A stretch of 31,363 nucleotides of DNA. Origin: Seison nebaliae. Its lineage: Eukaryota > Rotifera > Pararotatoria > Seisonacea > Seisonidae. The notes below the pieces were generated by a model. It did not search any database. It was not told where the DNA came from and saw nothing but the letters and a program-made list of their open reading frames with translations. The translations under genes were made by a program, and so were the position numbers. Every line of letters starts with the position of its first letter. Within the stretch, counting starts at the first letter, position 1. The stretch spans positions 1 to 31,363 of the forward strand of contig JALJEE010000589.1 in the NCBI GenBank assembly GCA_023231475.1, read 5' to 3'. Of this stretch, positions 1 to 9,100 are shown in pieces.

Positions 1-184
1 TTGTAAATTTTTCTCTTTCTTGTCAATTAAAGTTTCAAAACATTTGAGAAACTGTAAATAAGGAATTAGCAGTTGGTATTTTTTGGGGGTGAATTTCACA
101 TTTAATTTGCTTAGTGTATTCAATATGCAACGAAGAATTGATCTTAGCATATTTCTCATCTTCCTCCAATAGTCTGATATCACT

Positions 185-486
185 TTAAGAGAACATTAAA
201 TTTAATAAAATATATCTTCTAATTCTATCAAACTTTTTACTTATTGCAGTGTTTCCAATAACTGTTATTGTAACATCAGGAGTAATATGATCATCACCAT
301 CGTCTAATGCTACAATTAAAAATAATTTTATAATTTTTGATGTTGTTGCAAAGTTAACCGACTGATACTCCAACGACCAGGCATACAATAAACACTGCAA
401 AAATTTTCGTTCCTAAAATCCCCATGATCATCGGAATAAGAGCAGTTTGATGTAAATTTCGTTTTTCTCGTTCATCTCCAGCTTCA
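185..486 (-). CDS. 3' exons of an unrecognised membrane-protein gene (partial)
   Basis: Two exons read on the minus strand: 486-359, then an intron of 49 nt (358-310, GT-AG, pyrimidine-rich end), then 309-185 ending in TAA. The join makes an Ala codon and the frame stays open across it. The first exon encodes a charged stretch (SEAGDEREKRNLHQ) followed by a hydrophobic segment (ALIPMIMGILGTKIFAVF and on to about VGVSV), which reads as one membrane span or a hydrophobic hairpin. The tail is polar, starting ALDDGDDHITPD. A possible minus-strand ATTAAA signal lies at 106-101. The hydrophobic block after a basic stretch is faintly like Osiris/DUF1676 proteins, but the match is too weak to name the gene. 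Upstream exons should lie above 487; I could not identify them. The splice consistency is seen directly; membrane location is inferred. Confidence 0.4.
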
Positions 487-488
487 CT

Positions 489-2540
489 AATAATTGTAAG
501 AAATATATGAATAAGTATCGAGAAAGAATATCAATTTCGAAATGATATTAATAATTTTCTAACATTTTTATTAAGAATGTCATTTGGCTTTTACCAAATA
601 GAAACTAATTCCGAAAGTGTATTGAAAGAGCAATGATATCTACTTTATATTTATCCATGTCGAAATGAAACCTCCCTTTTGGTTATATGTCATGCTTCAG
701 TAAAATATTCGCTATGTCATTTAACAATAATTATCATTATTATTTCTGTCTGAATAAAACTTTTCTGTTCATGACATCTCCGACGATCTTGAGAATTAGA
801 GCCACTAAACAACTGAATTAACGATGTTCAGCAATTATCCTAATAGTTTTCAATCAATTTAAAAAAAAACTGATTCAATGTTAGATAATGTATTTCTTTC
901 GTTGTTTTAATTTGCTGTCCATTAATTGGTGTATAAATTCAATTCCTTTTTCATTGTTTCGCTGTCTCCTCCGCATTCATGATATATGTAATCTGGTGAT
1001 GACTTATGTAATTAAATAATTCAAAATGTAAAGAAGTTTATTTATTTATAATAAATAAATTAAACAGATCAATTGAAGGATGTGGGTGTGAATAGTGTGA
1101 GTTTCTTCCGAGTTTATAATAATATGTTATACATGATGTTTTAAGCGGTATGTTGTATTATAAACGTGATGATCCGAAGAACAAATGAACAATGAGAATA
1201 TGAATTGTAACAAACTCTTCCGTATTATGTCTTTTAGCAAGATCTGAAAATTAGGAGAGAAAAGTTTGAAAAAGAACAAAATCCAACTCCAGCATTATCT
1301 CCTCATGTACATTGGCTCAAATAATGTCGAAACTATGTCAAATTGAGTGCAAGATTGACGCTATTTCAGGTGATCGACGGAATTATATCCCACTGAAGAT
1401 TTCCCGTCCGAATAACTCTCACAATCCCGACAACCTCTCTCCTCCTATTATGTGGTCCATTCTTCCAGATTCTCCAATGCAACAACTTAATGTTGTCGTC
1501 AATCCACAACCGATTTCTAATCATAATTCTGGTCCGCTTGTTCACGGTCCCAAAGTTTAATCAGCCTGTTAATCTCTTGCCGTCGAACAAGAAGAATCGT
1601 TCACAACCAATATCGAATCGGATTTCGGCTGTCCTTCGATAGACGACATTTTTCCACGATTTATTATAGATAATATAATATATATCATTAGAATCAGCGT
1701 GAAAAACTGAACAAGATAGGGCCTGGAATTAAACATTTAGCCTCTTTTAAAATTTTAGTTTTTTTTTAAATTTTATGTTTAAAGCCTAAAAATAAATCTC
1801 ATCCACGTAACGTCAAATCATCCGGATTTTTTTCTCTTGAAAATTAACATGCATACTAAAACTACGATTTTAAGCAAAAGTTGTTTTCGGAATTTTATTT
1901 TATCAATTTTTTCTTGCGATAACCATAGATATGGTTAGTTAGTTAATATTAGGTAAAGAGATAACTATTATAAAAGAAGTTAATACATAGAAGAATAGAA
2001 AAATACATAACACAACAAACTAACCTACCTAATTTTTAACTAACAATTGTAAGGATATGCCTAATTATAATTAAATTATAATTTAACACTTTAAAATTTT
2101 GGTTGACATATCTAACATAAAATATGATTTAATTGCAGAATAACTTTCTGTCGCCTATGTCCGTCCTTAGTTAGTTATAACAGATCTATAAACTGATATG
2201 AATAATTTATATATTATTTATAAGTCATAATTAAGGTTCTTGTTAATTCCTAACAACTGATAACAACATGAAGGATTAATTAATAACATTATATGTTGAG
2301 AAATTTCAAATACATATTGACATATTAAGATATTAATTTACCATGAAGCTTAACACACCCTTAACTTAAGTTATTATTCTATTTGTTTTAACTAATTTTT
2401 AGATTTTATCATTTTTAAAATTAAAACTACTTTAAAAAATACATAACTTAATGTCAGATAATGAAGGACCGATAACTTTTAAATGAAAACGAATGGTATT
2501 GATTGACATAGACGTATCGATTGAAAAAAAATCATTCATC
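489..2540. other. AT-rich intergenic region
   Basis: About 2 kb with no recognisable gene. It may contain upstream exons or introns of the minus-strand gene at 185-486. From about 1900 to 2450 it is very AT-rich, with many short TAACTA/TTAGTTA-type words but no clear long repeat. The only stretch with a less AT-rich, codon-like look is 1270-1560, listed separately. Confidence 0.5.
1270..1560 (+). other. Less AT-rich open stretch, possible exon or fossil coding fragment
   Basis: One frame is open from 1270 to the TAA at 1558-1560 (about 96 codons) and is visibly richer in C and G than its surroundings. The translation contains MSKLCQIECKIDAI and then a Pro/Asn-rich tail; I recognise no family. 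A second frame upstream, after a possible acceptor (CTTTTAG) near 1240, reads KIRREKFEKEQNPTPAL and stops just before the ATG at 1324. The two frames overlap, so at most one is coding. It could be an exon of an unseen gene, a decayed transposable element or chance. Confidence 0.15.
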
Positions 2541-2544
2541 TCCT

Positions 2545-2552
2545 ATATAAGT
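2545..2552 (+). promoter_or_regulatory. TATA box of the small secreted-peptide gene
   Basis: TATATAAG lies about 70 bp upstream of the ATG at 2616. A start site near 2575 would leave a 5' UTR of about 40 nt, in line with the other TATA genes of this window. Confidence 0.5.
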
Positions 2553-2615
2553 AATCAAAAACAACGAAAGATAATTTAGAAAATAAATGATTTGAAAAGT
2601 CTTAAATCTTCGAAA

Positions 2616-2837
2616 ATGAAATTGATAATAATTCTTTTAATCGCCATTTTCTATTGTTTGGTGCAACCAAATTTTGCAAAAGTTTTTTTCGTAAAATTTT
2701 GTTTTCCTAGCAATGATCTCTAGTTTATACAGACAGAACGACAGGGAGGATTTGGTGGTAAAAGGGAGATAAATATTCGACCGCCAATGGGAAAACGATA
2801 TGCAGAGATGAAGAGACCAAACGTAGGTGCTAGTTGA
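2616..2837 (+). CDS. Putative neuropeptide-like precursor, two exons
   Basis: Exon 1 (2616-2681) encodes 22 residues beginning MKLIIILL that form a standard signal peptide ending near NFAK. An intron of about 51 nt (2682-2732, ending TTTATACAG) joins in phase 0 to exon 2 (2733-2837), giving about 56 residues in all. Exon 2 contains three KR dibasic sites, in the order FGGKR, RPPMGKR and AEMKR. Cleavage at KR plus amidation from Gly would release an EINIRPPM-amide octapeptide, the classic layout of an arthropod neuropeptide precursor. Alternative acceptor 2723 (CTCTAG) and donor 2691 also keep frame, adding three residues each. The last codons contain GTAGGT, a good donor, so a further exon is possible. 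I cannot match the peptide to a named family. Signal peptide and KR sites are seen directly; secretion and peptide processing are inference. Confidence 0.5.
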
Positions 2838-3541
2838 ACAGTAGTCGGTGCACAAACATTGCAACGACATGACAAAAAGGTAATATGGAACACATCTGTT
2901 TCATATACGAGAAAACATTTACGAGTTAATTCAAATCTTATTTAGTTGATCTCAAATTTTCATGACAATCGTGAAACGATTGTGAAGGATCTGTCATATA
3001 GAACCTAATTAAAAAGTGACAAAGAGATATATTTTATCTTATAAAATATCAGCAAGTTTTAGGTTTATCAGGCATTGATATAGTCATAAAAATATAAATT
3101 AGATAGTTAGATTCAATCTAATAGATTGGAATTATTCTAAATATTTATTTTTATTCTGAGCCGATAAAAAGTATTGATAAGACTTTTAAATATATTTCTG
3201 ATGAAATAAATTACGTTTCTTCACGCTAAATAAAATCTTGAATAAAATTTTCATTCTAAAAAACATCTTTAACATTTCGGAATAATTTTGAATAAGGTAT
3301 ATTTCAATTATGGGTCTATAAATAATGACACAACTGCCCACGATTCTGCTCTCGAAATAAAGTAACAGTAACCGAAGAAAAGTCATGGTACATACGCTTT
3401 ATTTTAAGGTAACGAGAATTAATGTCTACAACAAATTTTTTGGTTTATACATATATTATATACATGTATTATTAGACTTTTTCGATTCTTTTTAAGCCAG
3501 AAAAAATATTTCAAGAATGAAACTCAAGTGCATTGAATTAA
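2838..3541. other. Intergenic region with the 3' ends of two converging genes
   Basis: No convincing gene. ATTAAA at 3008-3013 (+) could end the transcript of the small peptide gene. TTTATT at 3398-3403 reads AATAAA on the minus strand and sits about 140 nt past the protease stop, so 3400-3541 is probably the protease 3' UTR. A 66-codon minus-strand frame at 3186-3386 begins with a hydrophobic run but is Ile/Phe/Lys-rich, as AT-rich noise would be. Confidence 0.5.
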
Positions 3542-4483
3542 TCAATATTCGTCACTCTTCTTCAATGGAACTATTTCGTTCATAGGCAATTCTTTAAGTT
3601 TTGTATTTTTTCGATATTTCTCATTTACTGTTTCAGCGATGTTACGTATCCAACCTTCATATTCACGAACCTTAGTGAAAACTGTTATATCTCTATTCGC
3701 ATGGGAAATTATACCAGCTTGATACCAATAATTCTTCCCACTCAAACAAACAACTGGACCTCCAGAATCTCCTTCTCTTCCAGTGGCACGAGAATCGCCA
3801 GATGCCGAACACATTTTTTTGTTCGTTACCCAATTAGCGGAAGTTGATAATTGGCATAATCGAGAATCGATTAAAGTATGATATGACTCACGCAATCGCC
3901 ATGCTATTCGACTCATGTCAAAGGGTAGACCCCATCCAAGTATATAGCATCGACTGTAACGGTTGTAATATACTCGAAGGGGAGGCATGCAAATGGGCAT
4001 AAGATCTGCATTTTTTTTACTACTCTTATTGAGGAGTTTTAGAGGAGATTCCAATTCCAACAATGCTACATCATTTGTATAACTATATTTTATGAAATCC
4101 TCGTGAATATAAATATGTTTTACCGCTACCTTTTTGATATCAGCGAAATCCCAGAATATATCACCTACTCGTACTGCCAAATATCTTTTTCTTAATATAT
4201 TACTTTTGCTATCCACCAAGCAATGAGCAGCAGTTAAGATAAGTCGCTCGTGAATGATAGTTCCTCCGCATGTCAATTTCCCATAAAGTGTTATAGCAGC
4301 CATCCACTGCCATGAGCCTAAAGCAGCATGCATTCCATCTCTTATTCTACTTTGTTTAAAATGAAGTTTATTCTTAAACGGAGTTAATCCACATACTGAT
4401 GGTAAGACACCATTATATATAAATTTAAAATTTAATAGAATAAGAAATATGATTCTTAAAAACATTCTAAAATTATAGCACAC
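3542..4483 (-). CDS. Secreted trypsin-like (S1) serine protease with an unusual pocket
   Basis: A single-exon frame of 313 residues. The better start may be Met7 (4465), which begins a hydrophobic signal peptide (MFLRIIFLILLNF). A short propeptide leads to a likely activation cleavage at R46 before IRDG, in place of the usual IVGG. The catalytic triad is complete: H87 in LTAAHC, D138 in TNDVALL and S240 in GDSGGP. By eye alignment to trypsin, the residue six before the serine (position 189, the floor of the specificity pocket) is Thr rather than Asp. The conserved Cys191 is Arg236, and its partner Cys220 is also absent (HANRD where the WGSGC segment normally lies). A Lys/Glu-rich tail of about 30 residues follows the protease fold. 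The family call is firm. The substrate is unknown and is probably not the Arg/Lys of classical trypsins. Mites carry many such digestive or cuticle-related proteases. Confidence 0.88.
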   Translation of the reverse strand: MCYNFRMFLRIIFLILLNFKFIYNGVLPSVCGLTPFKNKLHFKQSRIRDGMHAALGSWQWMAAITLYGKLTCGGTIIHERLILTAAHCLVDSKSNILRKRYLAVRVGDIFWDFADIKKVAVKHIYIHEDFIKYSYTNDVALLELESPLKLLNKSSKKNADLMPICMPPLRVYYNRYSRCYILGWGLPFDMSRIAWRLRESYHTLIDSRLCQLSTSANWVTNKKMCSASGDSRATGREGDSGGPVVCLSGKNYWYQAGIISHANRDITVFTKVREYEGWIRNIAETVNEKYRKNTKLKELPMNEIVPLKKSDEY

Positions 4484-4972
4484 TTTTTATCTGTATTGTT
4501 CAACTAATTAATTATTTATTATTCATTATATCCCATTATCATTTATATCATTATCTTCACTGACAATTTGTGAACGTGAAATATATTCTGAAAAAATTTC
4601 ATAAATCATATCTGATAGATAATTTGTTTACTATTATTATTCCATTAATTCTAATTGATTGATGAATAATTTGGAAGAAATGAATTAAATTAATCGGAGT
4701 TGAAAACAATTGAATAAAGTATCAGGAAGAAAATAGAGAAGAATGAAAAAAGAAGAAAAAGAGAATTTTAAGTTCTTCACAGAAACATGTTGTTGTCGGG
4801 ACGACAGTGAAGGAATGTCGAAAAGTTCTTTTGTGTAAGAAATTCAAATAAAAATTTAATATACCTAATAGAAGAGGAAATTGGAAAGAGTACTCTAGAG
4901 AAAATTGTTTTCCTTTTACGTCATTTTTCAAATGCAAGTAATACTATTTGTCAAAAGGGATTCGAAATTTTC
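4484..4972. other. Divergent intergenic region between protease and TMEM220-like gene
   Basis: This 489-bp stretch must hold the promoters of both flanking genes, which point away from each other. Just upstream of the protease start, the minus strand reads GATAAAAAG, a weak TATA-like element about 10-15 nt from the first ATG, which would favour the second Met as start. A 71-codon minus-strand frame at 4722-4937 has no family features and is ignored. Confidence 0.4.
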
Positions 4973-5461
4973 ATGAATAAGCGATCAATCATATTCTTTA
5001 TCGTATACCTCTTATTAGTTGTCTTCTTTCTAACATCGACCGTTTTACAATTGAACGATGATGACTGGTATATTTATTTAATCGTTTATTTCTATCCCGC
5101 TCTGTCAGCCACTTTCGTGCTAACAATCTATGTTCATAAACTTGGAGGTTGCAGTGCTCGAAACACAATCAAAGTTTATCGGGCATTACATCATTGTTTA
5201 ATCATTGGAACGTTCTTTATTGCTCTTCATGGTCTATTGATAAAAGAGGGATATATGTTTGCTATACAATTATCAAAAGTGAAGAATGGAACTGTGAAAA
5301 TCTATATGGAATTGGAGGCACTTAACAATTATCGAGAACTGATTCGTTCCAATTATTCGATGGAGAATATTTTCCGCATTGAGGAATGTAAAGAAATGAT
5401 GGGAATTCTTATTTCAATCATTTACTTCATGATAACATTAACGTGTGGACATGATGAATAA
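4973..5461 (+). CDS. TMEM220: TMEM220-like four-span membrane protein
   Basis: A single-exon protein of 162 residues with hydrophobic segments at about residues 6-26, 33-55, 72-95 and 142-160. The first loop has QLNDDDWYIYLIVYFYPA, which matches the QxNDPD...YxxPA pattern of the TMEM220 family. The last loop, EECKEMMGILI, matches that family's conserved E-E-x-x-E-x-x-G segment just before the final span. Length agrees with the roughly 160-residue family norm. The function of TMEM220 is poorly known; it is an integral membrane protein. AATAAA at 5481-5486, with more copies to about 5514, lies directly downstream and likely marks the 3' end. The family assignment rests on motif order and topology remembered by eye, so it is good but not certain. 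Confidence 0.7.
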   Translation: MNKRSIIFFIVYLLLVVFFLTSTVLQLNDDDWYIYLIVYFYPALSATFVLTIYVHKLGGCSARNTIKVYRALHHCLIIGTFFIALHGLLIKEGYMFAIQLSKVKNGTVKIYMELEALNNYRELIRSNYSMENIFRIEECKEMMGILISIIYFMITLTCGHDE

Positions 5462-6163
5462 TTTCGATATTAACAGAAACAATAAAGGATTAAGCTCAAA
5501 TAAAAATAAATAAATTTAAAATTTCTCTCATTCTTTTTCTCAATCTCTTGTAATGTTCACTTTGGATTGTGTAAGAAAAACATGATTAATTTCGAAAGAT
5601 TGAAGTAATTCGATCGGAAAATTTTGCAGTCACCAATTGAAAATTTAGCTGTAAACTTTCATAATTTTTAATTGTTGTAGAAAAATTTGAAATTTTTTGT
5701 TTAGAAAGGAATTGTTTCTTCATCTCCATCTATCTTTCCAAAAATGAAATTCTTTCTTTTCTAATCTAGAACTTATTATTCAATTTATTTCTCCCAAATT
5801 CATTTCATTATTTCATCGACTTCCAATTCGTATCTTTTCACGAAAACTATTATTTCTTTTCTGTATCTTTCAAAAGAAATTTCTTTCGTAATCAAAACAT
5901 ATTTTCCTTTTATTTAATTTTTCCACACGCAAATTGTGATGACATTATTCTCATTTCCATTTGAATTTGAAGAAGAGAAAAACTTTATTATTTCGACATA
6001 ATTTTTTTCGAAAAATTTATTTTTTCAAATTATTTTTTTTAATTTTTCTTATCGATTATAATTTTTTTACAGAGAATTTTGGAGTTGTTTATTATTATTT
6101 TATTTCATTTATCGATCGAATAATTGGAATAATAAACGATTGGGCAAGTGTTGTTGTCCGAAT
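5462..6163. other. Intergenic region and 5' UTR of the USP9X-like gene
   Basis: About 700 bp between the TMEM220-like gene and the first coding exon of the deubiquitinase. It is T-rich. It starts with the AATAAA signals of the upstream gene and should contain the promoter of the downstream one. A TTTTACAG acceptor-like sequence near 6065-6072 could join an upstream non-coding exon; none is provable here. Confidence 0.4.
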
Positions 6164-9100
6164 ATGTCCGCACATTCTCGACGAAACTGCGATCAGTTGA
6201 ATACGATTGATGAGAATTCAACCGGTTCGAACGATAGTCAACTTGAGGAGAATGACAGCGAAGTGAATGAAAATGATTATATTTCTATCCATCAGGGAGT
6301 AACTGCAACAAAATCGAACGTCCCCGTTTGTGATGGTGATCTGTTCCAGAAATGTCTTAATCAACAAATCAATTCAGAACAAACAAGTTCGACTGATTTG
6401 AAATTTTAGAATAAAATTTTTATGTAATTTTTTTTTAATTAAAATTTTATAGAAGAAGAAATATTCGAATCGGATGTTATGAAACGGTTTTATAAAGATA
6501 CATTGAAATTATGTTTCAGAAAGATGTATACAGATTCGAATGTGAGAGATTGGAATCAATGTATCATTGTTATTTATATATTTTTATTTTTATTTAATTT
6601 CAATTTTCTGATGGAAATAATTATTAGGATTCCATTTATAATCGAACACTTCAATTTATTCAATTGTTTGTGAAAAGAATCGATGACAATATTGAAGAAT
6701 TATATGAAATTTTAGAAATAGTTCTAAATGCTAAATCGACGTTAATTGATACATTTTTTTCCGGTGTTTTATTCATATTCATTTTTAGATTTAATTATAT
6801 TTATGATCGGAAACAACAACATTTGTTGGTGGACGGGAAATATCGTCGAACGGAAACGAGACCTAATCAGAAACAGAATCAGAAAAAGAAAAGAAATGAT
6901 ACGATTCATACGGAATATTGTTTGAAGGAGAACATCTGTATTGAAACAACATTCGGATATGGAACACCGATGGCGTCATTGAAATCGTCGGGATGGATTC
7001 GAGACTATCTCAATCAGATCCATCGATTTGACGGTTTTGTAAAAATGAAAGAGAATTTGGAGAAGTTAAAGGAAGAAGAGAAATTATCGATAAAAATATG
7101 TACATTAACATTGAAACCGGTGGTGAGTTGTTTCCCCATTCTTCGTGATGATTTTCAAACTTTCATTTACGATAATTTCACCGTTATTGTTATCGATTTA
7201 TTGGAGAATTTGAAGCAAGCCGATATCAAAAGTAATGCTGACGCATTCCGAACAGTGACGATAACTACCGGATATTATATGGATACACCGAAACGTTTTT
7301 GTCCCTTTAGTTCATTGTTTAGTACTCTTCATACATTGATGAAATATCATGAAACGGATCAGAATGTTCTAGAGAAATATTTGGATTTTCTTCGTCTTCA
7401 TATTATTCTATTATTTATACCATATGCGAAATATGATCAGAAACGATTATTAATTGAAGAGATTATTGACATGATCAAAACTTATTCAAAATCATCCATT
7501 AATGATTCCTGTTCATTAGGGTTTGCTGGTCGAATGAAGAAAGTATCGAAAACATTTCCAGATGAAATTGAATTAATCGAACAAAGATTAATTGATGAAC
7601 GTATCGAAAATAATTATAATAACAATAACAGTTATAGTTTCCGACGATTTAAGAGAATGGATTCTGATGATTTTTCTGCTGCTTATTCCGATGTGATAGA
7701 AAGAGGAATAAGAGAATTCCATAATATGAAAATGACAAATGGAAATGTGATGAAGACACCGAAATCGGAGAAAGTGGAAGAAGAATCGAATTCGAAAGGA
7801 ATCTGGTGGTATTATACATTATACGCTTTGAATAATAATAATCGTAAAATTTCGATAATGATGGCGAATTTTATGAAACGATATGATTTGTTTCGTCATA
7901 TTTTCGCTAACTCTCTCCATCAAAAAGAGTATTGTGAGACGATTAGTCAAATCATTTCGTTCTTATTAAGTAACAATTGTTTAGATGATTCTGAAATCGA
8001 TTCATTAATCGCTTTCGATGATCAAGTGAAACAACATGATATTATGCAGGAAAATATTCATGAAATGCTCATCACCGTTTCGAAAGCCATGTCGATGGAT
8101 CATTTGAGTTATATCTTCCGTCGGTTGTCCAATAAAGATTCATATGAATTAGCCAATGAACGACAACAATTGAAATATATAAATTTAATATCAGAAATTG
8201 GTCAGAATATCACGGAACCAGACGGTGTGATTAACGTGTTGAATATACTCTCGTCATTAGCACTCAATTCATCGACGAGTTTAACGATTGCAGAAACGGC
8301 ATTCGGTCGATATAGTCGATTGTTATCGATGAAGAATGAATTGATCGATAACGAAACATATGACGAATGGTTTAATCAATTATTTAAAGAAATGTCATCA
8401 AAATCAGTAGATCATCATTATATTCTCTGGTATCAACATTATCAAATGTTCGATTATTACGGATTAAATTCATCATCATTCCATAAAATTGGTTCTTCTT
8501 ATAATAATAATAACCATAATAATAGTAATCATCATAATCATAATAATAATCATCATCATCATCGTTCATATAGTAACGATAATACACATAATAATGATAA
8601 TATTCCAATTCTTCCTGAAAATAATCCGAATGTGAGTAATCCTATGATTGAAGGTGGATCTGGATGTTCATCACCAGCTAATTCGGATAATATGGCTAAT
8701 TTACAATCATTCTTTGATGAGAATTCAAAAGAGAATTTACATTCAACTGATAACAAAGCCGTCATTCCATTAAGTTACAAGAGTAAAGCTGATACAAGAG
8801 AATCATCTCCAAAAACGAGTTTATGTACACCGATACGTCGTTCATCTGCCACGCTTAATTCGTCATCGAATCAACAATTGAAATTACTCCAAAAATATGA
8901 TGTTGGTGAAAGGTTATTGGAATCATTGAAATTATTAATTAATTCAAATCCGGAAGTATTTGAAGATAATCGATTCTCATTACAAGCGAGAACTTCAATA
9001 ATTTATTCGATGATTTCCCTTTATGATTATGTCATCTCACAAGGACGAATGGAAAAGAAGAGAAAATTGACAAGATCAACAAATATCAATTTGAATAAAA

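Noticed and set aside
1290..1380. SPHV followed by MSKLCQIE, slightly like the start of succinate dehydrogenase subunit C
   Set aside because: It needs a frame change, the key His-Arg and Gly residues do not match, and the following sequence has no membrane spans.
3186..3386. Minus-strand 66-codon frame with a hydrophobic start
   Set aside because: Ile/Phe/Lys-rich composition typical of AT-rich noise, no cleavage site, no family pattern, and it lies just past the likely end of the protease transcript.
6561..6627. Intron donor at 6561 (GTATCA) for exon 2 of the USP9X-like gene
   Set aside because: It would create an in-frame stop at the junction. The donor at 6569 keeps frame and gives the spacing expected from USP9X between the conserved Trp and the N-x-T segment.
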